A DNA stretch of 6,450 nucleotides from Oscillospiraceae bacterium (GTDB lineage: Bacteria > Bacillota > Clostridia > Oscillospirales > Ruminococcaceae): positions 1 to 6,450 of the forward strand of contig CAAGDZ010000340.1 of the NCBI GenBank assembly GCA_900768735.1, read 5' to 3'. The position numbers and the translations under genes were made by a program. Every line of letters begins with the position of its first letter. Position 1 is the stretch's first letter. Below are positions 1 through 4,970 of the stretch, one piece after another. The notes below the pieces were generated by a model. It did no database searches and was not told where the DNA came from. It saw only the letters and a program-made list of their open reading frames with translations.

Positions 1-17
1 CCTTAGAAGCCCGGCTT

Positions 18-26
18 TGATATAAT
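18..26 (+). promoter_or_regulatory. Extended -10 promoter element before ilvC
   Basis: The sequence TGATATAAT fits the extended -10 pattern TG-N-TATAAT exactly. A start point around 32-34 would give a leader of only about 20 nt before the ilvC start. The ribosome site AAAGGAG lies at 39-45, 9 nt before the ATG. With a normal spacer the -35 hexamer would fall at or beyond the left edge, so it cannot be judged. A second TATAAT at 31-36 shows that the stretch is simply AT-rich, which lowers confidence. Transcription could also enter from an upstream ilv gene outside the window. Confidence 0.35.
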
Positions 27-54
27 TTTTTATAATATAAAGGAGAAAACAAAA

Positions 55-1092
55 ATGGCAAAACTTTATCATCAGGAAGACTGCAATCTGTCTCTTTTAG
101 ACGGTAAGACCGTTGCTATTATCGGCTACGGCAGCCAGGGACACGCACACGCACTTAACTTAAAGGACAGCGGAGTAAATGTAATTATCGGTCTTTACAA
201 CGGCTCCAAGTCATGGGCAAAGGCTGAGAAGGCAGGCTTTGAGGTTTACACAGCTGACGAGGCTGCAAAGAAGGCTGACATCATCATGATTCTCATCAAC
301 GATGAGAAGCAGGCAGACCTCTACAAGCAGAGCATCGAGCCCAACCTGACAGCAGGTAAGACACTCGCATTTGCACACGGCTTCAATATCCACTTCGGTC
401 AGATTGTACCTCCCGCTGATGTTGACGTAATCATGGTAGCTCCCAAGGGTCCCGGACACACGGTTCGCAGCGAGTACACAATCGGCAGAGGCGTACCTTG
501 TCTGGTAGCTGTTCATCAGGACGCAACAGGCAGAGCGCTTGACACAGGTCTTGCTTATGCGGCAGGTATCGGCGGTTCAAGAGCGGGCGTGCTTATGACC
601 ACATTCAAGATGGAGACAGAGACAGACCTGTTCGGCGAGCAGTGCGTACTTTGCGGCGGTGTAACAGCGCTGATGAAGGCAGGCTTTGAGACTCTGGTTG
701 AGGCAGGATATGACCCCCAGAACGCATACTTTGAGTGCATCCACGAGATGAAGCTCATCGTTGACCTTATCTACAAGGGCGGCTTCCAGATGATGAGATA
801 TTCTATCTCCGATACCGCTGAGTTTGGCGACTACGAGGTAGGTAAGAGACTTATCACAGAGGATACCAAGAAGGAAATGAAGAAGGTTCTTTCCGAAATC
901 CAGGACGGCACATTTGCACGCAACAGGATCATGGAGAACAAGATGGGACGTTCTCACTTCAACGCTGTAAGACGCATTGAGGGTGAGCACCAGCTCGAGC
1001 AGGTTGGTAAGGAAATCCGTAAGCTCTACGCATGGAATGATGACGAGGGCAAGTCGATGGACGAAATTGCTGACGCTAAATTCGGTAAGTAA
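55..1092 (+). CDS. ilvC: Ketol-acid reductoisomerase (class I)
   Basis: Catalyses the Mg2+- and NAD(P)H-dependent isomerisation and reduction of acetolactate (or acetohydroxybutyrate) to the dihydroxy acid, step two of valine, isoleucine and leucine synthesis, in the cytoplasm. The 345-residue length fits the short class I form. The N-terminal Rossmann domain (about 1-182) has the nucleotide motif GYGSQGHAHAL at 24-34. The C-terminal knotted helical domain follows. Expected active-site residues are present: H108 (AHGF), K131 (PKGPGH), metal ligands D191 and E195 (DLFGEQ), E227 and E231 (ECIHE), and S252. In the cofactor-specificity loop (GLYNGSKSW, 46-54) Tyr48 sits where many NADPH enzymes have Arg; Ser51 and Ser53 remain. 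The ATG is fixed by AAAGGAG 9 nt upstream and by the usual MAKLY-type N-terminus. The C-terminus (about 331-345) looks slightly longer than the minimal family end. No ilvB, ilvN or ilvD gene is in view, and no T-box can be seen in the 54 upstream bases. Confidence 0.97.
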   Translation: MAKLYHQEDCNLSLLDGKTVAIIGYGSQGHAHALNLKDSGVNVIIGLYNGSKSWAKAEKAGFEVYTADEAAKKADIIMILINDEKQADLYKQSIEPNLTAGKTLAFAHGFNIHFGQIVPPADVDVIMVAPKGPGHTVRSEYTIGRGVPCLVAVHQDATGRALDTGLAYAAGIGGSRAGVLMTTFKMETETDLFGEQCVLCGGVTALMKAGFETLVEAGYDPQNAYFECIHEMKLIVDLIYKGGFQMMRYSISDTAEFGDYEVGKRLITEDTKKEMKKVLSEIQDGTFARNRIMENKMGRSHFNAVRRIEGEHQLEQVGKEIRKLYAWNDDEGKSMDEIADAKFGK

Positions 1093-1103
1093 TCGGTAAG
1101 TAA
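1082..1103 (+). repeat. 11-bp tandem duplication across the ilvC stop codon
   Basis: TCGGTAAGTAA occurs twice in immediate succession, at 1082-1092 and 1093-1103. The first copy encodes the last residues and the TAA stop of ilvC. The second lies just outside the gene in another frame. It looks like a recent small slippage or duplication event without effect on the protein. Confidence 0.9.
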
Positions 1104-1129
1104 CCTGTTACATAATTGATTTTTATAAT

Positions 1130-1178
1130 ACCGCACACAGATTGCGTGCGCAAAGCCGTCAGGCGGTCTTTGTGCGGT
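1130..1178 (+). other. Hairpin region with competing stems after ilvC
   Basis: Two mutually exclusive pairings share the same 3' segment. ACCGCACA (1130-1137) can pair with TGTGCGGT (1171-1178). Alternatively GCGCAAAG-CCG (1148-1158) can pair with CGG-T-CTTTGTGC (1164-1175). No U-tract follows, so this is not a standard terminator by itself. It lies in the 3' end of the ilvC transcript and could stabilise the mRNA or cooperate with the next hairpin. Confidence 0.45.
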
Positions 1179-1202
1179 GTTGCCTTCACATATACGGCTT
1201 TT

Positions 1203-1230
1203 GGCTCTTCAAGAGCCGTCTTGTGTTATT
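1203..1230 (+). terminator. Probable ilvC transcription terminator (weak U-tail)
   Basis: GGCTCT (1203-1208) and AGAGCC (1212-1217) form a perfect 6-bp stem with a 3-nt loop, followed by an interrupted T-rich tail (1219-1230). An alternative stem pairs ACGGCT (1194-1199) with AGCCGT (1214-1219). It lies between ilvC and the lipoprotein ribosome site and is the best terminator candidate in this gap, but the tail is imperfect, so some readthrough is possible. Confidence 0.4.
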
Positions 1231-1271
1231 TGTATCATGCGGGACTATGCCGGAGGGAAAGGATTTTTGAT

Positions 1272-1931
1272 ATGAGGCTTAGAATTTTTTCAGCTATGAC
1301 AGCGCTTGTTTCGTCGGTTTGCGTGCTTGCGGGGTGCGCGCAGAGTATACCTGTGCCGAGCGTACCTGAACAGAGTTCCTCTGAACAGAGTTCCTCCGAG
1401 CAGAGTTCCTCTGAACAGAGTATGCCTGAGGGGATAGCTTTTTCGCCGGTTGTGTGCAGGTGGGAAATCACCCCGTGCTACGGAACTCTGCTTGACTGCA
1501 TAACGACAAGCGTCGAGGTGTACAGTGACAACACGGTGAAGGTGTACTGCGGCGGCTTTTCGGATGGTGAAGCAAGTATGGACTACATCTACGGCGAGAG
1601 CTATGAGATAACCGAGGAGCAAAAGCAGAGCGTAATCGACGCGATAAAGGATAACGAGGTGTACACGCTGGGCGACTGCGGGGACTATGACTCCTGCGAC
1701 GGCGCTACGCAGTATATACGGCTTTTTGACAAGGACGGAAAGGAGGCGTATACCTGCGGAGGGCTTAATCCTTTTGTAGACAGATTCAGCAATACAGTTA
1801 AGGTTATAAAAGGGATACTGCCGGAAAAGGTTGTGGCAGAGGTGAACGCAAAGGCAAGGGAAAAGCTGGAGGGGTATCTTCTGGAAAATTATCCGGATAG
1901 GTATGGATGGCTGAAAAGCGACGGAGAATAG
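1272..1931 (+). CDS. Putative secreted lipoprotein, unknown function
   Basis: A 219-residue protein with a clear lipoprotein signal: basic MRLR start, hydrophobic stretch to residue 18, and lipobox LAGC at 19-22, so Cys22 should be lipidated and the protein anchored outside the membrane. The ATG at 1272 was chosen because it gives this signal and follows GAAAGGA (1257-1263) by 8 nt; the frame is open further upstream to 1116, but that extension reads as untranslated leader. After the lipobox come a Pro/Ser/Glu/Gln linker with EQSSS repeats (33-50) and a folded domain of about 165 residues with alternating strand- and helix-like segments (for example SVEVYSDNTVKVY, then EITEEQKQSVIDAI). The mature domain has seven further cysteines, which is unusual for such proteins. 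The arrangement vaguely recalls small DUF6438-like domains, but this is only an impression; I do not recognise the family. It is probably monocistronic, ending at the bidirectional hairpin. Confidence 0.8.
   Translation: MRLRIFSAMTALVSSVCVLAGCAQSIPVPSVPEQSSSEQSSSEQSSSEQSMPEGIAFSPVVCRWEITPCYGTLLDCITTSVEVYSDNTVKVYCGGFSDGEASMDYIYGESYEITEEQKQSVIDAIKDNEVYTLGDCGDYDSCDGATQYIRLFDKDGKEAYTCGGLNPFVDRFSNTVKVIKGILPEKVVAEVNAKAREKLEGYLLENYPDRYGWLKSDGE
1368..1421 (+). repeat. 15-bp tandem repeat encoding an EQSSS linker
   Basis: Copies with the pattern GARCAGAGTTCCTCY start at 1368, 1383 and 1398, and a partial copy starts at 1413. Each encodes Glu-Gln-Ser-Ser-Ser. They form the flexible spacer between the lipidated cysteine and the folded domain. 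Near-identical DNA copies imply recent slippage, so copy number probably varies among strains. Confidence 0.9.
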
Positions 1932-1941
1932 AAAAGACGGC

Positions 1942-1965
1942 GGGCAGCGCAATTCGGCGCTGCCC
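1942..1965. terminator. Bidirectional terminator between convergent genes
   Basis: GGGCAGCGC (1942-1950) and GCGCTGCCC (1957-1965) form a perfect 9-bp GC-rich stem with a 6-nt loop. It lies between the lipoprotein stop (1931) and the minus-strand stop (1974). The minus-strand reading is followed, after a short gap, by TCTTTTC; the plus-strand reading by TTGCAGTTT. Both tails are modest, but stem strength and position between convergent genes support a shared terminator. Confidence 0.7.
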
Positions 1966-1973
1966 TTGCAGTT

Positions 1974-2984
1974 TCATATAACAAACAGTCCACCGAACAC
2001 CGCCGAAATCCCCGCGTCGATTATCCCGAGCAGAAAACAGCAGATAACGCACAGCAGAGTGCTTGACATATACCCACCGTAAAAGCGGGTAGGGCGCGGG
2101 TCGGTGCTTTTGCCGGTTATGTAGCGGAAAAGGCGGCAGGAGCAGGTGAGCGCGCACTTGCACTGGTAGGCGGTTATCGCAGTGCCGATAAGTGCCGAGG
2201 GGAGCACGAGAGCGGCAAACGCCCACAGCCCGTTTATCCCGTAGGTGGTGAGAAAATACGCTCCGACAATCCCTATTCCCATGCCCTTTATCGGCATTAT
2301 GGCTATCGCCGTCGGCTGTCCTACCGCGCAGAGTCCGCTCACAAACGGAATAATAAGCCAGGTGAGCGCGCCGAGAAAGGACGAGGAAGCGTTTGAGAAA
2401 AAGCCGCCGCGAAGCCGCAGGGTGAGGTAGCTGTACACCGTGTCATAGGAGAGCGCGTCAAACAGCTTTTCATACAGCAGAAAGCCTGCCGCCGCGCCGA
2501 GTACGGCGAGGATGAGAAGGATAGCGCCGGTGTGATGGTTTTTTGCTTTTGGTATGATAATTTCCTGCGCGGTAAAGCGGATGGGGTCAACGCTGTCAAA
2601 GCCGGTCTGACCGCTTTCGCGGCTGTCTGCTGAATCGCTGTCGGAAAAGTCGTGATTGTCTGACGGCTCGCCGTCCGTGTTATCGCGGGTCGGGTCGCTT
2701 TCGGCGGAAACGGCGGCGGGGTATGCGCTGTGACTGACGTAGCGCTTTACGTTATCGGCGTCGGCGCTGTCGCTGACTGAGGTGCTGCCGTTGTCTGAGG
2801 AGCGACCGCTGCCGGCGGTGTGACCGCTGAAGGCGGAGTGATTGCTGTCAGATGTGCGACTGCTGCCGGCGGTGACAGGCTCGTCCTTTTCATCGGGGAA
2901 TGGGGTGGCGTCGGGGCGGTAGATGCCGCCGCGGGAGCGCATGAATTTTTCGAGGTTCTGTTCCTGTTGTGTGTAGAAGTCCAT
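1974..2984 (-). CDS. SpoIIM-like membrane protein with disordered N-terminus
   Basis: A 336-residue integral membrane protein. Residues 1-30 are a short cytoplasmic start. About 31-135 are low complexity, rich in Ser, Asp, Gly and Thr and strongly acidic, probably disordered. The rest has about five membrane segments: 152-171, 203-222, 224-247, 250-275 and 308-333. The layout from FLGALTWL through PIKGMGIGIVGAYFLTTYGINGL to ALVLPSALIG resembles the SpoIIM (stage II sporulation protein M, former DUF95) pattern, in which a KG-x-x-x-G segment is followed by a helix with a conserved proline. B. subtilis SpoIIM acts in forespore engulfment with SpoIID and SpoIIP and has about 214 residues, so the extra length here is the N-terminal region. 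Whether this copy works in sporulation or is a vegetative paralogue cannot be told. A Cys-rich loop (CKCALTCSC, 275-283) is odd. The start is supported by GGAAAGGA about 8 nt upstream on the minus strand. Family assignment is moderate; membrane topology is confident. Confidence 0.6.
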   Translation of the reverse strand: MDFYTQQEQNLEKFMRSRGGIYRPDATPFPDEKDEPVTAGSSRTSDSNHSAFSGHTAGSGRSSDNGSTSVSDSADADNVKRYVSHSAYPAAVSAESDPTRDNTDGEPSDNHDFSDSDSADSRESGQTGFDSVDPIRFTAQEIIIPKAKNHHTGAILLILAVLGAAAGFLLYEKLFDALSYDTVYSYLTLRLRGGFFSNASSSFLGALTWLIIPFVSGLCAVGQPTAIAIMPIKGMGIGIVGAYFLTTYGINGLWAFAALVLPSALIGTAITAYQCKCALTCSCRLFRYITGKSTDPRPTRFYGGYMSSTLLCVICCFLLGIIDAGISAVFGGLFVI

Positions 2985-3004
2985 GTGATTTTTCCTTTCC
3001 TGTG
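2985..3004 (-). promoter_or_regulatory. Ribosome binding site of the SpoIIM-like gene
   Basis: On the minus strand AGGAAAGGAAA lies at 2991-3001, about 7-8 nt before the ATG at 2984. It begins only a few bases after the 3' strand of the closing stem at 3005-3015, so folding of that stem could influence ribosome access. Confidence 0.6.
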
Positions 3005-3116
3005 GGGGGTGCCCTTGCCGCCATTGTAGTTTTCAGTAATAAAGCCGAACTGCACTAGTCTTGCCATGCCGCTTGTAAAAATGCCGCTTTGCTCTGTTTG
3101 CACAGAGGGCACCCCC
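3005..3116 (-). other. Candidate structured leader RNA or dispersed repeat
   Basis: A 112-nt segment is closed by a perfect 11-bp inverted repeat: GGGGGTGCCCT at 3005-3015 and its complement at 3106-3116. Read on the minus strand, as the leader of the SpoIIM-like gene, it contains next to the closing stem a 6-bp hairpin CUCUGU-GCAA-ACAGAG (3107-3092) with a GNRA tetraloop. There is also a two-part stem with UAGU/ACUA outer and CAGU/ACUG inner pairs. A direct repeat ATGCCGCTT lies at 3066-3074 and 3081-3089. The GNRA loop forms only in minus-strand RNA, favouring that strand. It matches no riboswitch I can name. It could instead be a small non-autonomous mobile element, but I see no target-site duplication. 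Confidence 0.45.
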
Positions 3117-3245
3117 TTACTTGTCCATTCAATATCTATGCTCCTACCCTCTGATATATTACCGCGGTATTGCCTTGCGGAAAATTATTCCAAACGCAAA
3201 ATTTGCCGGTTATTCGCCGAAAATGCTGTAAAACCGCGTAAAAGC
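3117..3245. other. Intergenic DNA with palindrome TACCGCGGTA
   Basis: This AT-rich stretch between divergent genes has no credible ORF. It contains a perfect 10-bp palindrome, TACCGCGGTA, at 3160-3169, about 80 bp upstream of the plus-strand promoter. That could be an operator for either direction. A promoter for the minus-strand gene is expected here, but I find no convincing -35/-10 pair. Confidence 0.3.
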
Positions 3246-3274
3246 TTGATTTTTGGCACAGACTATGATATACT
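3246..3274 (+). promoter_or_regulatory. Sigma-A type promoter for the sugar transferase-pyrB unit
   Basis: TTGATT (3246-3251) and TATACT (3269-3274) are separated by exactly 17 bp, matching the vegetative consensus at 4 of 6 and 5 of 6 positions. A start near 3281 gives a leader of about 105 nt. That leader contains the 12-bp palindrome TGCCGCGCGGCA at 3303-3314, which can form a small hairpin. No PyrR-type attenuator or other known pyr regulatory element is visible. Confidence 0.6.
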
Positions 3275-3302
3275 TAATTTACTTGCAGATTGTATCACGG
3301 TA

Positions 3303-3314
3303 TGCCGCGCGGCA
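3303..3314 (+). other. Palindrome in the leader of the sugar transferase mRNA
   Basis: TGCCGCGCGGCA is a perfect 12-bp palindrome about 22 nt after the predicted transcription start. It could be a repressor site just downstream of the promoter, or it could fold in RNA. It lacks a following U-tract, so it is not a terminator. Confidence 0.4.
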
Positions 3315-3386
3315 ATTTTCCGCACGGGCGGATTTTGCGGTTTTCACGCATAAAAGCGGCGCGGCGGTAAAGAGGATGTGCTTTTT

Positions 3387-4970
3387 TTGAACAGAGAAAA
3401 AGAAAAATTCAAGCGCATAGCGCTTTTTGTGGACGCATTGGTTTTGCTGACATGGGAAACCTCTACGTTCGGTATAATTTGGCTTAATTTTTACAATTCG
3501 CAGATTGCGTACAGCTTTTTTGCCAAGGGAAACTGGCTGCTGTTCGGACTGTATATGGCGATACTCTACGTTTTTTCCAAAATATACAAGGGATTTAAAA
3601 TCGGCTCGCACAAGACGGTCGATATAATAGTGTCGCAGGTGCTGGCTACGGTATGCACCAATGTGGTGGCGTACATTCAGATATGCCTTATTTCGCGGAA
3701 AATGCTTGAGGTGGGGCCGCTGCTTATATGCACGCTGTATCAGGCGGCGGTAATCGCGCTGTGGGCGGTTATAAGCGGCGCGATAATACGCAGTCTGTAC
3801 CCCGCTAAGAGCATTGTGATTATCTACGGTGTGGAGCAGTCTGCGCGCATGATAGCCGAGAAGATGAGCACGCGCAGGGACAAATATCACATAACCGCGA
3901 TGATAAACGTGTCGGAGGGACTGGAGTTCATTACCGCGAGCATTGTGAACTATGACGCGGTGGTTATCTGCGACGCGCCCAACCAGATACGCAACGATAT
4001 ACTGAAATTCTGCTTCAAGACCTCAATCCGCACCTATCTTGTGCCGAAAATATCGGATATAATCGTGCGGGGCGGCGACAACATGGAGCTGTTTGACACG
4101 CCGATGATTATTTCAAAAAATTACGGACTGGGAATTGAGCAGAGGATTATAAAGCGGCTGTCGGATATAATCATGTCGTCGGTCGGAATAATAATCGCTT
4201 CGCCGTTTATGCTTATCACTGCTATAGCTATAAAGCTGTGCGACGGCGGTCCCGTGCTGTATAAGCAAAAGCGGCTGACGCGCGGCGGTCGGGAGTTTGA
4301 TTTGCTGAAATTCCGCAGTATGGTGGTAAATGCCGAGAGCGACGGCGTGGCGCGGCTCGCGAGCGAGGGTGACAAGCGCATAACGCCGGTCGGAAGGGTT
4401 ATCCGCAAGATACGCTTTGACGAGCTGCCGCAGCTGTTCAATATTTTTGTCGGCGATATGTCGGTGGTGGGACCGCGACCCGAGCGGCCGGAGATAACGA
4501 GGGAGTACGAAAAGGAGATGCCGGAGTTCTCGTTTCGTCTGAAGGTCAAGGCGGGGCTTACCGGAAACGCGCAGGTGGTCGGAAAGTACAACACGACCCC
4601 GTACGACAAGCTGAAGCTTGACCTTATGTATATCGAGAAATACTCGCTTGTAAAGGATATTCTGCTGATTTTAAAGACGATAAAGATTATTTTTATGCCT
4701 GAGGAAAGCACCGAGGGTATAAAAGAGGGATATATCACACCGATAACTAAGGGCGGGGCGGCAGGCTCTGCGGGAAGTTCGGCGAACGGCGGTAACGCTG
4801 TGAATGGCGGCTCGAAAAGTGCCGGAAACGGTGCGAAAAGTACCGCGAACAGCGGGGCGGCAGGTTCTGCGGAAAATACGGCAAGCGGCGCGAAAATCAC
4901 CGCGGACAGCGGCTCGGAAAATGTCGGAAACGGCGCGGAAAACGCGGCAAAGGAGAAGGAAGTACAATGA
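3387..4970 (+). CDS. Polyprenyl-phosphate sugar-1-phosphate transferase
   Basis: A membrane enzyme of the bacterial sugar transferase family (exopolysaccharide polyprenyl glycosylphosphotransferase, WbaP/CpsE type). Such enzymes move a sugar-1-phosphate from a nucleotide sugar to undecaprenyl phosphate, the first step of capsule, exopolysaccharide or glycan synthesis. Numbering from the TTG start (527 aa): four membrane segments at about 10-35, 47-68, 79-101 and 111-135; a cytoplasmic Rossmann-like region at about 141-230 whose glycine motif is degenerate (IIYGVEQSAR); a further membrane segment at about 258-284; then the catalytic domain with KFRSM (308-312), the Asp-Glu pair in DELPQ (345-349), VGPRPE (361-366) and GLTGNAQV (390-397). 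Residues about 454-527 are a Gly/Ala/Ser/Asn-rich tail outside the family domain. Start choice: GAGG ends at 3375, 2 nt before a GTG (3378) but 11 nt before TTG (3387). TTG fits better, though GTG, adding three residues, is possible. The sugar cannot be read from sequence. The stop overlaps the pyrB start. Confidence 0.9.
   Translation: MNREKEKFKRIALFVDALVLLTWETSTFGIIWLNFYNSQIAYSFFAKGNWLLFGLYMAILYVFSKIYKGFKIGSHKTVDIIVSQVLATVCTNVVAYIQICLISRKMLEVGPLLICTLYQAAVIALWAVISGAIIRSLYPAKSIVIIYGVEQSARMIAEKMSTRRDKYHITAMINVSEGLEFITASIVNYDAVVICDAPNQIRNDILKFCFKTSIRTYLVPKISDIIVRGGDNMELFDTPMIISKNYGLGIEQRIIKRLSDIIMSSVGIIIASPFMLITAIAIKLCDGGPVLYKQKRLTRGGREFDLLKFRSMVVNAESDGVARLASEGDKRITPVGRVIRKIRFDELPQLFNIFVGDMSVVGPRPERPEITREYEKEMPEFSFRLKVKAGLTGNAQVVGKYNTTPYDKLKLDLMYIEKYSLVKDILLILKTIKIIFMPEESTEGIKEGYITPITKGGAAGSAGSSANGGNAVNGGSKSAGNGAKSTANSGAAGSAENTASGAKITADSGSENVGNGAENAAKEKEVQ
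4755..4952 (+). repeat. Degenerate tandem duplication of about 99 bp in the transferase tail
   Basis: A 19-bp block starting GGGGCGGCAGG recurs at 4755-4773 and 4854-4872 with one mismatch, exactly 99 bp (33 codons) apart. The following DNA aligns less closely with a 3-bp offset, including a shared GTCGGAAACGG-like block. In protein, two copies begin GAAGSA and each ends with a GNGA-containing stretch. The tail appears to have grown by in-frame duplication. Confidence 0.75.
4949..4970 (+). promoter_or_regulatory. pyrB ribosome site and ATGA stop-start overlap
   Basis: AAAGGAG (4949-4955) and GAAGGA (4955-4960) lie 11 and 6 nt before the pyrB ATG at 4967. The transferase TGA stop (4968-4970) overlaps that ATG in the sequence ATGA. 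Such overlaps usually mean translational coupling. The transferase's last residues (KEKEVQ) are encoded by this ribosome site. Confidence 0.85.

Noticed and set aside
1..20. Tail of an upstream gene or T-box terminator before ilvC
   Set aside because: Only 20 bases are visible. The GCTT/AAGC pairing is too short, and no frame gives a recognisable C-terminus.
1116..1271. N-terminal extension of the lipoprotein frame from TTG at 1116
   Set aside because: The extension overlaps the ilvC hairpins, has no ribosome site, and would bury the lipoprotein signal 52 residues inside the protein.
2747..3112. 121-codon minus-strand frame overlapping the SpoIIM-like N-terminus
   Set aside because: It is a frame shadow of the Ser/Asp-rich region joined to the leader element. 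It has a Pro/Thr/Ala low-complexity end and no ribosome site.
3066..3353. 95-codon open frame on the plus strand in the divergent intergenic region
   Set aside because: It overlaps the inverted-repeat element and the promoter, lacks a ribosome site, and its composition does not look like a protein.
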